The notes: generated by a model from the letters alone, not told the origin. Positions 30,031 through 40,581 are shown, counted from the first letter of the stretch. The stretch is DNA of 44,934 bases from Nemertoderma westbladi (GCA_032718475.1 JAUCBJ010003425.1:1-44934), one strand, 5' to 3'. Made by a program: numbers and translations.

Positions 30031-32380
30031 ATTAAAAAATATGTTATCTTTAATTATTTTTGCTAGAAATTTCTACTGTTTGTATACAGTACCACCGATA
30101 TTTGTGAATCGCTTCCAGTTGTATTTTTATGTAAAGTTATTTCTTATGTTAAATAAGCCGTTTTAAGTCACTTCATTTTTAAAGTTATAATTTGTGCCCG
30201 CTTAATTATACAGAGGCAATACTTTAGGGGTGGGGTAGTACACTACTGTATTTTGGTTCAAAATATTACGAAATTGATTGAAATTTACGACAAACATAAA
30301 AACATAAATTTACGGCACCACCTAGCGGCGTAGAATCATTTTCCAAATTTGTCTGATAGATTTGTTGCCACAACTTTGTGCTCTATAAATAAAAACTATC
30401 ACGTTATTAAAGTTAAAACTGTGAAAGCCTTAGGGCTTTAAACGCAACCACGTATTTTTCTATGTAATCTAGTTAACTGATATTATAAATAGTGTAAAAT
30501 ATTCTAGTAAAAACCCCTATAAATAATATCTTACGTACCGTCGTACCTAACGAAAATTTAAGCCAAAACCTCCCACTTTTGAAACGCACGGAGTGGCCCC
30601 CTTCATTGATCTTATGTTATAATATTTTTGTCCGTTGTAACAAACTGACAACTCATAACATCGCTGCGTGTGTATTATTTAAATTGACGCTTATTTTTAA
30701 ATTTTTAATATTTAACCTGGTTTTTAGCTATCCGGTTATCGTCATGGCAAGATGTATTTAATATTGTTTTCACTTCATATTGACTTACTGCACTACATGA
30801 ACTTTTTCCTTGGGGACCCTCATGGAAACGAGTTGAGCAACTCATGAGGCAGGCTATCCCCAGTCCCAGCACAATAATTTTATTATGATTTTAACTTTTT
30901 TATGTACATAATTTTTTATAAAGGTTTAAGTTTTAACTATATACTGTACTGTACTTGTATTTATTGCAATATTACCGGTATGTCTGTATAATTTACACTG
31001 TCGAGTCGACAATTATTATCGTGCAATAAATTCTCTAAATCTCAGCAACTTCTTTATCCGACACCACTACTCCAGAATGGAGTTGGTCTCTAATTCTCAA
31101 TAGCATCAGTAATAAATTTCCAAAATTAATCAGCCTAATTTGAATGCACAGGTCTGCTGTGTTTTTCATTTGCTACGATCTCACATCCAATTTAGCTATC
31201 ATATTTTACAGTACAGTAAGCAGCTTTAGCAATATTAATTGTGGAGTTATACATCACTGTGTGTGTAATGAGCTCACAGAGACCCCCAGCAGGGTGGAAT
31301 CAACCCGAAGCGAATTAATCTAATGTAAAGATGCCTCTCTCCTACCTCACATAACTAGCATGAAGAATATTTATTGTTTAATAAGGAATTTAACGTATTC
31401 ACTGCACAGATGCAAGAAATTGAGATCAATACTAGAACTCACAATGAGTAAGTAGGCTTAGGCTTACTGGTAAACCATCATCTACCTACTGTACATAAAT
31501 CAATCTGCATATACAGCAATTCCGCATATACAAGATAACTGTACTACAGTACTATGTCCTACTGCATAACCAAATAATTACATAATAATTTATTACACCG
31601 TAAATAATGTAGAATATTATTGTAATAATGCTTGATTCTCATCTCGATTAGTTATCAATCGCAAAATAAATATGATGTACGTTATACAGTACAATATACA
31701 GTATGTAGGCCTACTGTAGTGTTAGTTTAAATGGAACGTTATTTTCGCGACGTTATTATTATTTTAGTAACAATTAGTAAAAAGAAAGAAAAATATTCAA
31801 AAGTAATAGGTATGGGTAAACAGGAATTTACATTTTCAAGATATACAGTATCAATTGAATTAGATAAATACAAAAATATATAACTACTGTAATTTTATAT
31901 TGTATTTCTTTATTTATTTTTATTATTGAAGAAAGGGCGGTGGGCGGGGACTCTACCTCTCCAGGGGAAAATCCTCACAACTAACCACTGAGATTCATCT
32001 TAAAAATTAAAATGTAACAGCCTGTTCTATTGACTCGTTTATTGCTTTGGTTAGAATAACGTTCCTCTGTAACCTGCTCCTCTCTCTTAATTGATAATAA
32101 TTTAACATTAAGACGAGATATCAATTCGGAAGACATGCGTTAAGTTTTCTAGCTGTCTCTAATAACTTTACTCTGTATTCTTATTTCATGGTTAGAGGTT
32201 TCAGGCTCTGCGTTATATCATTGGTTATGTGTTATTTTACACCTAATATTTGTTATAAAACCATATAGTTTTTTCATTAAATCATAACTTTTAGAACAAC
32301 TACATCTATAATTAAAGTTTTTATATTATGGTCCGAGCGAGCATGCTCTAAAAACATAAAATAAATTAAATTTCAACACA
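30031..32380. other. AT-rich intergenic sequence without a supported gene
   Basis: No convincing coding region was found on either strand. A patch near 30800-30880 (CTCATGGAAACGAGTTGAGC followed by AACTCATGAGGC) contains short palindromes and resembles the 3' structure of some LINEs, but I cannot confirm it. The ORF at 30579-30761 has no recognisable features. Confidence 0.5.
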
Positions 32381-32855
32381 AACTGTGCTGTAACAAAACG
32401 CGCTGTAACAAAACGCGCTGTAACAAACTGTGCTGTAACAAACTGTGCTGTAACAAACTGTGCTGTAACAAACTGTGCTGTAACAAAACGCGCTGTAACA
32501 AACTGTGCTGTAACAAACTGTGCTGTAACAAACTGTGCTGTAACAAACTGCGCTGTAACAAACTGTGCTGTAACAAACTGTGCTGTAACAAACTGTGCTG
32601 TAACAAACTGTGCTGTAACAAAACGCGCTGTAACAAACTGTGCTGTAACAAACTGTGCTGTAACAAAACGCGCTGTAACAAACTGTGCTGTAACAAAACG
32701 CGCTGTAACAAACTGTGCTGTAACAAACTGTGCTGTAACAAAACGCGCTGTAACAAACTGTGCTGTAACAAACTGTGCTGTAACAAAACGCGCTGTAACA
32801 AACTGTGCTGTAACAAAACGCGCTGTAACAAACTGTGCTGTAACAAAACGCGCCA
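32381..32855. repeat. 15-bp two-variant minisatellite (about 31 units)
   Basis: The unit is CTGTAACAAACTGTG or CTGTAACAAAACGCG. The variants alternate in runs of one to four and make short higher-order patterns (for example two T-type then one C-type). One unit near 32550 is a hybrid of both. Because 15 is a multiple of 3, all three minus-strand frames are open, which explains the three overlapping repetitive ORFs; I do not consider them genes. Confidence 0.95.
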
Positions 32856-33223
32856 TCCATTCCATTCGAGCCATCTTAGTTTTCCCAGTGTGCTATTTTT
32901 TGGTGCTGATTTTAATTACTGTTGTTCGCCTACTCTATGTTCTCTCGCCTATGTTCGGGGGTGTATTCTCGTGTGTGCTACTATGATCTTGTGTGGTCAC
33001 TTGTGTTCTGTAAAAAGTTATATCCAGTTTCCATATGCCATGGCAACCCGTCAGAATTGTTGACAAAGTGTTGGTCATTTCACTTATCTATTTTCACTAT
33101 TATACAGTATAAGAGCGCATTTGGAAAGATAAGTGAGGTTGACATGTTACGTATATTTAACAGATATTACATTAGTCATCACGTAAGCCCTATAACATTC
33201 TTAATTAAATGAAATTACACGTT

Positions 33224-34633
33224 CGTGGGGCCTTCGCGCAGCACGAGGGCCAGTTATGAGATACAAATTAAAATTGTGCGACTGTATCACAAAATCAGGT
33301 TATGAGAGATTAACCCACACCACCAATTAATCAAAGAAAGGGGGACAGTACGTGTTCACCCCCTTTAATCTGCACCCCCCCCCCCCTCCCCCCACCCACC
33401 AATACATAACCGCGACATCTACCACCCACGGAAGGGTAGCACGAACTTATTTCCAAACGCACGTTCAATATGCAAAGCCAGGTGGTTTATAGGAATATAA
33501 TCAATGCAGTACTCGTCTTCATTATAAGCCTCTTTGCGTTCGATCTGTTTTGAATTAAAATATATTTATTAAACGCAGGCTGACCCTCTTTATAATAATA
33601 ATACCTAGGGATGCCAGCTTCCAGACTTTCAATCTTTACTGCTGCGCAAACCCCGCAGAGGAAGTTTTGGTTTGAGAGATCAAGCCCATCGGCAATTGGT
33701 GTTTCAATTTCGGTACAGGAACTCTGACAATGGGAGCATTCAATCTTAGCTGTGGTCCATTCCCGTGGTTTCGGCTTCCTTTTCTTCGTCCCAATGACAG
33801 ATTCTTCTGAAGACGTTTGATTCGCTTTCAGTTTATTGTTGGCGTTTGTGTTTTGAAGTTGTATTCGAGTGGACAGTCGCGCCGGTTTCGAGGTAACCAT
33901 ACCGACCTGTGATAAGCGTTGGTTTTGTTGAGTGCCGGTATTCATTCATCTTCTCTCACCTCTTCAATGTCAGATGTTGCAAATACTGATAACACGAATA
34001 ACGGTATATATTTCAATACTTGTCAATAGTAATAGATATAATTTAGATAACTATTTTATATCTGTACTGTTGAGCAAACTCTACATAAATTCCAACCTGT
34101 GTATCGCCGGTAGTGCTGTTGCTGTGCAAGTGCTGAAGTGCTAGTTGCCACCGGTCAGCCGGTACCGGTAGTAGGGTGGTACCTACGGTGCGCACTACAA
34201 CGGCAGTACAGCAATACGGTGTACCGTGCCAATGACTGAATGATTAGCGGTAACTATCTAAACTATTATATTATTATTACCGGTGCCTGTACTGGGCTAA
34301 TTAGGCCTAAACTATAATCACCGCAATGGTTGCCGGGGCCATGTTTAATTAGATTACATGATATGGCATGTCTGCAGTGTATGGTACCGGCTGACCAGTA
34401 TTGCAGTATTGGCTGATTGCAGGATTCTCGATTCAGGGATTGAGTACAGCCTGACAGTACCGGTACACATGGTACATGCAGATTGGCAGACAGCCCTAAT
34501 TTATTGCAAAATTTGTCAGAAACCCAGCTGATTTATCCTACAGTAATAATAATTTAACGCATTTTAAATTTGGATAAATAAATTTATTATAACTGCAATA
34601 ACAGTTACACTGATGCTGCACGAAGGCCCCACG
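33224..34633. mobile_element. Candidate DNA transposon, 1.4 kb, with 19-bp terminal inverted repeats
   Basis: Ends CGTGGGGCCTTCGCGCAGC (33224-33242) and its near-perfect inverse at 34615-34633 match at 18 of 19 positions. No target duplication is evident. The interior includes the ORF at 33487-33945 and poly-C-rich sequence. The superfamily is not recognisable, because no transposase motif is seen. Confidence 0.5.
33487..33945 (-). CDS. Hypothetical protein with CxxC pairs (zinc-ribbon-like)
   Basis: 152 codons from an ATG (MNTGTQQNQRLSQVG). A Gln/Asn/Ser-rich N-terminus and a basic patch (GTKKRKPKPREW) are followed by CSHCQSSC and, 22 residues later, CGVC. That arrangement could bind zinc like a ribbon or short finger. 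The C-terminal YYYYKEGQPAFNKYI has no known motif. It lies inside the TIR-bounded unit 33224-34633, so it may be part of a transposon or an exon captured by one. No splice sites were resolved. Function unknown. Confidence 0.4.
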   Translation of the reverse strand: MNTGTQQNQRLSQVGMVTSKPARLSTRIQLQNTNANNKLKANQTSSEESVIGTKKRKPKPREWTTAKIECSHCQSSCTEIETPIADGLDLSNQNFLCGVCAAVKIESLEAGIPRYYYYKEGQPAFNKYILIQNRSNAKRLIMKTSTALIIFL

Positions 34634-35260
34634 CAAATTCTACTTGGAAAATTTTCAAACTTTTGCCAAACAACATGTGTACCGAGTTTGGATAGATTTC
34701 ATCAAGGATTGGCAGAGTTATTAACGTTTAAAATAAAATACTGAAAAAAAAAACGCGACAGAACGACAGGTTGATTAATGGTACCCCTACGCTAAGGCTC
34801 ACTCACTTCGTGGCTCGCCCCACACTGTGTTAGCAATCGCAATTCCGACTGTAATCTTTGCTTAACACTGTTAGGCCTACAAGAACAAGAGCAAAATAGG
34901 GGGTTCCATGTGTAAACATCAAATGTTCTTCCATTTCTTTGCTTTTATTCCGTTGAAGAAGACACTTGGGAAATATGTACTAGACCATCAGGTGTATATT
35001 TCAAGGGGTTCTAATCCGTCTGCAGTTCTCAAGTCTACCGCTAGAGGGTGAAATGTCTAATAGTGAAATCCTTCTTTCATTAAGTTATTTATAATCCCTT
35101 CAATTTGAAACTTGTAAGATAAATGTTAACACAACCCGCGTCTTTGTGGGGACGATAATCAATTTGCAGTTCTCCAGTCTGCCGTTAGAGGGCGAGATAT
35201 CTGAAAATGATTAGCTTCCCAATTTCGTTGATCTTAATTCGTTTATGTATTTGACCCGGT

Positions 35261-35310
35261 GGGGGGGGGGGGGGGGGGGGGGGGGAGGGGGGGGGGGTGA
35301 GGGGGGGGGG
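35261..35310 (+). repeat. 50-bp G tract
   Basis: About 47 of 50 bases are G, interrupted by single A, T and GA. It could form stacked quadruplexes, and its length is probably unstable or mis-assembled. Confidence 0.9.
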
Positions 35311-35725
35311 CTGGTCATTTTAGAAATTTATTTGTAAATCATCCGTATCTTTGTGTCGGTTTTGTTGTGAAAACTAAAATTTCGTGACATTTTCTAAAAT
35401 TTGATGGGCTATTCAACATCGAAACGCCATTCACATGGCTTTTATGTTACTGTACTTTTCGTGTTGATGATGGGTCCCTTTCTGGCACCCATCTCCAGTA
35501 TTTTTTAAGGCTCACTAAAAATTAATTTATTTGCAGTATTTAGCGGTTTTGTTTGGATGCTGATCACAATTATAAAACTCAAATATAACATTCGAGAAAA
35601 ATTTTGGTAATTTTGAATGTGCCCCCTGGGACACGAATAAAACAATTTGTGCAAATATGATACCACTTTTCATATTCTGGCAGACTTGCTAAGAAGTTTC
35701 CTAAGGTGGTTCTGATTGTGTGCTA

Positions 35726-35730
35726 TTATC
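35726..35730. repeat. Target-site duplication TTATC (left)
   Basis: Directly precedes the left LTR and matches 43563-43567 after the right LTR. Confidence 0.85.
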
Positions 35731-36320
35731 TGTGACGGGATCAAGGGATCCCGACCGGGTTGATTGTTCGTACTACGCGTCACCGCAGGCTGAGATGTTT
35801 GGCCGAGGCCGTTAGAGAAATTTGGGTTGAATTGGTGTTGTTGTCCGACGGTCTGATATAATAAAATTGAGTAACCGGTAGTGAAGTACAGATAATAATA
35901 TAGTAGATAATGGCGACGGTGACGGTGGAACAATATCGCCCATCTGCACTGAAAGCAATAACTGAATGACTGAACCGGTAAATGGTATGCAACTTAATAT
36001 ATATGTGATTGTTACTCCTATACTACTGTGGCCTCTTAACCTAGTTGATGCTTCCCTCGCCCCTATTGGCTAATAATCTACTTCACGCCTCTCCCCTCTC
36101 TGGGAGTGTTTCCCCTGCTGTTGGCCCCTGCTGGTTGTTTCCTCTCCCGAGGTGGTTTGACCTCTAACCTCCCTTTGTGTGGCTTTGGGGTTTTGTTGTC
36201 CCCGGTGTTGGGTTGTGATACTAGATTGGTTATTATCAATCTCGTATCTCCAACATATTGCTGAAAAAGGTGCCACTTCCCATTTATGAGGGTAATGAGG
36301 CGGAATTGAATCCGCTCACA
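35731..36320 (-). repeat. Family-2 3' LTR
   Basis: Begins TGTGACGGGATC and ends TCCGCTCACA, with short inverted termini (TGTGA/TCACA). Matches 42982-43562 at about 99 per cent by eye, apart from a 9-base indel near 35943. Confidence 0.9.
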
Positions 36321-36329
36321 CTCCCCCCC
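36321..36329 (-). promoter_or_regulatory. Polypurine tract, family 2
   Basis: Minus-strand GGGGGGGAG immediately precedes the 3' LTR, the expected plus-strand primer site. Confidence 0.75.
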
Positions 36330-37124
36330 ATGCTATCTTCCCGGTGAGAAGATAGCATCACCTACAAGTGCGCTTCAATTCCGCTGGAACCCGATCTACT
36401 ATCGGGTGTGGGGTGGAGTTCTCTTCTTGGAGTCGGCTTTCCAGGCCGCTCCCTCTGGGTATGATATTACTACCCCTTCTTGGTGCAACCGCAACCTATG
36501 TTGCACCAAGACATCTGGCGTCTCTGTTTGAGACAATTGTGGAATCCTCACACAATTTTAAAAACTCTCTCACTCTAAACTCTAACTTCTCACTCTACTC
36601 CACTTCGGCTCCACTCTAACTCCACTCTACTCTCTCTGCTCGCTCCCCCACTTGAATTGCACTCCTCTCATTCTCTCACCGCCAACACCTCCTCTCCATA
36701 CTTCTCTGTGCTCCTCTCATACCTCCCAAAGTGTCAATTTCTTATGCTACCTCTCTCTGTGCTATCATTCTACCTACCTTGCTACTTACTTCTTACTTAC
36801 TACTTACTATGTAACTCTACTTACTCTTACTTACTACTTATTATCTCTACTAACTCTCTAACCCTACTAACTCTCTAACTCTACTAACTCTCTAACTCTC
36901 TACTACGTGGCCTTTCGGTGCCCACAACCCCTCTACTCTCTATCTACGTGGCGCTTTCGGTGCCCACAACCCCTCTACTTACTACTTTCTACGTGGCGCT
37001 TTCGGTGCCCACAACCCCTCTGCTACTACTCGTGGTATGTCAATATACCACACTCCCTTACTGCCTACTTCTAACCTAACGGTACTACGTACCCTCCTAC
37101 TCCCGTGGTATGTTTATATACCAC
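36330..37124. promoter_or_regulatory. Series of perfect stem-loops in the 3' region of family 2
   Basis: Five perfect hairpins were found. Two have 11-bp stems: 36330-36340 with 36348-36358 (ATGCTATCTTC), and 36479-36489 with 36500-36510 (CTTGGTGCAAC). Three have 7-bp stems: 36389-36407 (ACCCGAT), 37032-37051 and 37105-37124 (both GTGGTAT, with different loops). They lie in the part of the RNA between the coding region and the 3' LTR. A role in stability, packaging or transport is inferred only. Confidence 0.7.
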
Positions 37125-37319
37125 ACTCCCTAATTCTGCCTACTTCTATACTCTAACCTCTTACTTCTACTACTTACTAACTTCTATTCTAACTTTCTAA
37201 CTTACTTATCTAACTTTCTAACTTTCTACTCTACTAACTTCTACTTGCTATAACTTTCTACTTTATCTAACTTTCTACTACTATTCTTACTAACTTTATT
37301 ATTTTATTATTTTTTTTAT
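36560..37319. repeat. CT-rich low complexity and ACGTGGCGCTTTCGG tandem repeats
   Basis: The stretch is dominated by CTAACTCT and TTACTTACT-type simple sequence. Three copies of a 41-45-bp unit containing GGTGCCCACAACCCCTCT start at 36905, 36946 and 36991. No coding is supported; this is the 3' untranslated part of the element. Confidence 0.75.
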
Positions 37320-39011
37320 TTAATTATTTGTGTGGGAAGGGCGTCTCGCCCTCATTCCCACCCCCCTCAGTCCAACATTTGGACGACTAAACTCTAAGGT
37401 GCCCCTTCTATTAGGCAGCACTTTCCTACAGCCCTCCTGTAGGTCTTCCTCTCCTTTACTCCCATCTTGCCTCCTATTCTCACCCCCACCGACCGGACTC
37501 TTCCGTCCTCGTCGGGGTATGTATCTACCACTCTCGCTAGCCTCCTCCACCACCCTAAAATCGGGTCTCTCCGCCGCCTTCTTGACTTCCTGATCTCCTG
37601 GCAGCAAAATGCCACCCCCCACCTTGTCGTCTCCTGGCGGCAGAATGAAAAGAAACTGAAAGAACAGACAAAACAGAACGGACAATAGTAATCCTATCCC
37701 TTTCCATCCTGTCTTCTTACTCGACCTCCCCCTTTTCGGTATGCCTCTCAACCGGACCGGCGTCTCTCTCCGGACACTCCTCCGGACACTCCTCCGGACA
37801 CTCCGTTGTCCTCCGGACATCTCGGCCGTCCACTCCTCTCCATCCCCATACCGATACTTGCTGGGAACATCCTTGTTCCATCCCATTGTCTCTAAGTCTT
37901 CCGCGTCGAATCCATTCTCCTCCACCCACTCTCTTGCTGTTACTTCCCCTTCTAGCTTATCTACCGTCTCTGGTTTCTTCTTTACGTCCTTAACGGTGCC
38001 TGGTAGCATGCACCCTGATGTCTCCGACACCCTGTGTGGAATCTTGGTTTTAATTGGGCCGCTAAGCGTCCATCCGAACGGCGTGAGAATCGCCGTCGGA
38101 TCCCGCTGTCTGTCTTCCCCGAAGATCGTCTGTACTCTTTCGTGGGCCGTCGGGCAGTCCATACCCACTATGATGGATACCTTCGAGACGTCCACCTCCG
38201 GTATTGAGAAATCGATATCGTCCAGGAACCGGTACTGCTCGACCTCGATGTTAGTTGGTCTCCTGGCATTTATATTGATCGATTCTATGATCTGAATGGG
38301 GTCGATGGTCGCCCCATAGTCACATCCCGGTGCTATTGCTGATATCTCGCACCGTCCCGTCCTCATCTCCAGGACCTCATCCTTACTCGAGATAGTAGTT
38401 ACCGCCATCCTACTCGGCCTCGTTTGTAACCCTATCTCCTCGGCCACCCAATTCTCCACCAGCGTGAAGGCTGCTCCGCTGTCGACCAGCATCAATGTTG
38501 TGACTGATCGGCCGCCCCTTCCTGTTATCTTCACTGGTACTACCCCGAGTAGTACTTTCCTCTTTCTTCTTGCTCCTGTCGTGCTCGTAGCCATTGTTTG
38601 GCCTCCAGTCTCATCGTCTCCTATTGGTGTTTCTCTACACTCTCCGGATCTGTGTCCTTCTACCACGCATCGATGACATAGTCCGTTTGCGTCCGCGTAG
38701 GCTACACGATCTTGTTTAGGCAACGCTTGCCAATGCTTACAACTCATGGTCTTATGGGTTCCATCCCTATGCAATTGACATTCGAATCCTGGATTGTAGC
38801 GTTCCCTGTATAGTCCTTCACGTATCGCGCGTAGGTTTATATCTACCGATTTAGTGTTTTGGTTATCTGGACTCGGCCTACTGGGTGTGTTGGGATTATG
38901 TTTATTTGTGGTGTTATTTTCTTTCTGCCCCTGCCACGGTGTGGCCCTACTCCCAGCTAACTGTGGGCTTGTAGCCCCCTGTGTGGCTGCGTGTGGTAGC
39001 GACTGTCTCAC
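37320..39011 (-). CDS. Family-2 zinc knuckles, DSG protease and hydrophobic tail
   Basis: 563 codons. They open with a Gln/Asn/Pro-rich stretch and then a knuckle-like pair, CQLHRDGTHKTMSC and CHRCVVEGHRSGEC. A DUF1758-type aspartic protease follows with LMLVDSGAAFTLV as its active site and continues through VSIIVGMDCPTA and LTPFGWTLSGPI. Where RT should follow, there is instead an acidic linker, tandem SVRR repeats (12-bp DNA units near 37767-37805), a basic patch and a strongly hydrophobic segment (GLLLSVLFCLFFQFLFILP) that could span a membrane, then a charged tail. The protease part fits a Gag-Pol maturation enzyme. The tail is unexplained. The start shown is a GTG in -1 relation to the gag ORF, with a 4-base overlap (39008-39011), so it is probably reached by frameshift or is a mutation, not an independent start. 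Confidence 0.7.
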   Translation of the reverse strand: MRQSLPHAATQGATSPQLAGSRATPWQGQKENNTTNKHNPNTPSRPSPDNQNTKSVDINLRAIREGLYRERYNPGFECQLHRDGTHKTMSCKHWQALPKQDRVAYADANGLCHRCVVEGHRSGECRETPIGDDETGGQTMATSTTGARRKRKVLLGVVPVKITGRGGRSVTTLMLVDSGAAFTLVENWVAEEIGLQTRPSRMAVTTISSKDEVLEMRTGRCEISAIAPGCDYGATIDPIQIIESININARRPTNIEVEQYRFLDDIDFSIPEVDVSKVSIIVGMDCPTAHERVQTIFGEDRQRDPTAILTPFGWTLSGPIKTKIPHRVSETSGCMLPGTVKDVKKKPETVDKLEGEVTAREWVEENGFDAEDLETMGWNKDVPSKYRYGDGEEWTAEMSGGQRSVRRSVRRSVRRETPVRLRGIPKRGRSSKKTGWKGIGLLLSVLFCLFFQFLFILPPGDDKVGGGILLPGDQEVKKAAERPDFRVVEEASESGRYIPRRGRKSPVGGGENRRQDGSKGEEDLQEGCRKVLPNRRGTLEFSRPNVGLRGVGMRARRPSHTNN

Positions 39012-39973
39012 TCTCGGAAATGGATCTGCGGATTATGTTCGGGTTTAGGCCTGTTGTATTCGGTCTTCGGCGCCTTCCCCAAACTATCCTCACTATAGAC
39101 TGGGTCTGTAATCAACTCTGCTTCGTAGTTGAGGAAGTTTGACATTTCCTCTAAGCCCGGTTCCGCACCTTTCTTCTCCCGAGTGGAGAAGGCGATCTTC
39201 CTCCACTTGCTCCGTAGCCAGATCGGCAGTGCCTGCGCTATCGTGGTGATGTTATTAGATGCGTTGAGTTCGTATGACGCGTCTAATATCTTCAGCATGA
39301 TTAACGTCTTCTCAACCTTATTTGCAAAGGTCTTTATTCTAGCAGGGTTATCCTGTAGGCCACCCGATGTTATCCCCCTTAAGGTCTGCCGGATGATCTT
39401 GGCTGGGTGCCCGTATTCCCTGTCTAGGGCCCACCATGCAGTCATGAAGCCACCCTCGATGCCCTGATACTGCCTCATGATGTCGTACGCTGGGCCTCCT
39501 GTGTATACCTGTAGATATTTTAGGCACTGCGCCTGCGTCAGGTTCTTAGTTAATATCTTGTTGCTGTACATGCGCAGGAATTGCAGGTATTCTTCCGGCC
39601 TGCTTCCGTCGAATTTAAATGGCTCTACAGGTGGTAGCTCGATCCTGGTCTTCAGCGCATCGATAAGTGTCGCCATTCCCATTGCCTGCGCTTCCAATGG
39701 GTTTGAAGGATGCTGTACAGATTCTCCTGTTGGGTGCGGTCCGCCCGTCGGGCCTGTTGATTTTTTCTGCCTCGGATATACCATCGAGGGTAACGGCCCC
39801 CTCCATATTTCCGTGTCACACGACCTGTTCTCGTCCAAGGGGTTCGATGTTCTTATTCCTGTTTGAGTGTATTGTTGATATTGTAATGGGGGAATGTCAC
39901 CCTGCCCCCCCCCCCCCCCCCCACCGGTATGTTTGGTACTGGGGTCGATGTTAATATATTGGGGCCTATACAC
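39008..39973 (-). CDS. Family-2 Gag, capsid-like DUF1759 region
   Basis: 321 codons. The capsid-like domain begins near VEPFKFDGSRPEEYLQFLR and includes YLQVYTGGPAYDIM and ALDREYGHPAKIIRQTL, typical of BEL/Pao DUF1759 Gag. It assembles the particle that packages element RNA. The apparent start lies in the glycine run encoded by the 18-C tract (39905-39922). The upstream Gag is in the other frame (39853-40581), so this is the continuation of one polyprotein. Confidence 0.8.
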   Translation of the reverse strand: MYRPQYINIDPSTKHTGGGGGGGQGDIPPLQYQQYTQTGIRTSNPLDENRSCDTEIWRGPLPSMVYPRQKKSTGPTGGPHPTGESVQHPSNPLEAQAMGMATLIDALKTRIELPPVEPFKFDGSRPEEYLQFLRMYSNKILTKNLTQAQCLKYLQVYTGGPAYDIMRQYQGIEGGFMTAWWALDREYGHPAKIIRQTLRGITSGGLQDNPARIKTFANKVEKTLIMLKILDASYELNASNNITTIAQALPIWLRSKWRKIAFSTREKKGAEPGLEEMSNFLNYEAELITDPVYSEDSLGKAPKTEYNRPKPEHNPQIHFRE

Positions 39974-40581
39974 CTATCTGCAATAACTCTCCCCTCCCTT
40001 GGATATATGTTATGTCCCTGCATATTATAGTCATGCTGCTGTGCTGGTACCGATATAGGCCTATCCACTTCTTGCCTACCTACCGGTATATACTCCGCGA
40101 CTTCCGGATCTAATCCCGTTGTTCGCGCTACCCTATCGCCTACACTATCTCTCCCAGCATGGCCTATAGTATGTGCAGTAAGGCCTACAGTATGTCCTGC
40201 AGTCTGCATGTGCCCTTCTGGACCGAAGTTTAACCTTCTCGAATAATTCAAGAAGTCCTCCCCACGACTACCGTACTCTCGATCGGCAGCTATATCCCGT
40301 TGGGAAGTTTCTCTTCGATCCCCTCTTCTGTTCTCTTCCTCGTATCGGTACGTTCTGTACCCTTCTTCTGGTGTGCGGTGCGTCTCTCCGGGGCGACGGC
40401 AATCTCCCGGAGTTCGACCCCACTGACTCCCTAACTCCATCTCTACTACCGACGGCTCGCTATCTGTCCTCGCTCTCCGGTCGCTCGTAGCGACGCTTCT
40501 TCGATTCTCTTCTCTTCTTCTCTCTTCAGTGTAGCGTCCCCGCTCATGAGATCTCTCGTCGACCTCCCGGTTAAACTCCAC
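39853..40581 (-). CDS. Family-2 Gag, middle segment (Arg/Glu-rich)
   Basis: 242 codons rich in Arg, Glu and Gly (for example REVDERSHERGRYTEERR), with a His/Thr-rich part (HTVGLTAHTIGHAGRD). No named domain. It precedes the capsid-like ORF and overlaps it at 39853-39973 in another frame, with the change falling at the C tract. Confidence 0.6.
   Translation of the reverse strand: MEFNREVDERSHERGRYTEERRREENRRSVATSDRRARTDSEPSVVEMELGSQWGRTPGDCRRPGETHRTPEEGYRTYRYEEENRRGDRRETSQRDIAADREYGSRGEDFLNYSRRLNFGPEGHMQTAGHTVGLTAHTIGHAGRDSVGDRVARTTGLDPEVAEYIPVGRQEVDRPISVPAQQHDYNMQGHNIYPREGRVIADRCIGPNILTSTPVPNIPVGGGGGGRVTFPHYNINNTLKQE

Larger units (their letters stand above)
34634..35730. other. Intergenic region with a duplicated motif and long G tract
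   Basis: No gene is supported. A roughly 43-bp motif occurs at 35019-35062 and again, diverged, at 35165-35207; both include GCAGTTCTC, AGTCT and TAGAGGG. A G-rich run spans 35261-35310. Confidence 0.6.

Noticed and set aside
30785-30880. Possible LINE 3' end with stem-loop
   Set aside because: Short palindromes only; no reverse transcriptase or poly-A-like end nearby, so no call is supportable.
32326-32874. Three overlapping minus-strand repetitive ORFs (FVTAQ, CYSTV and LLQHS repeats)
   Set aside because: They are by-products of a 15-bp tandem repeat whose period is divisible by three; no start, domain or non-repeat coding flank supports a gene.
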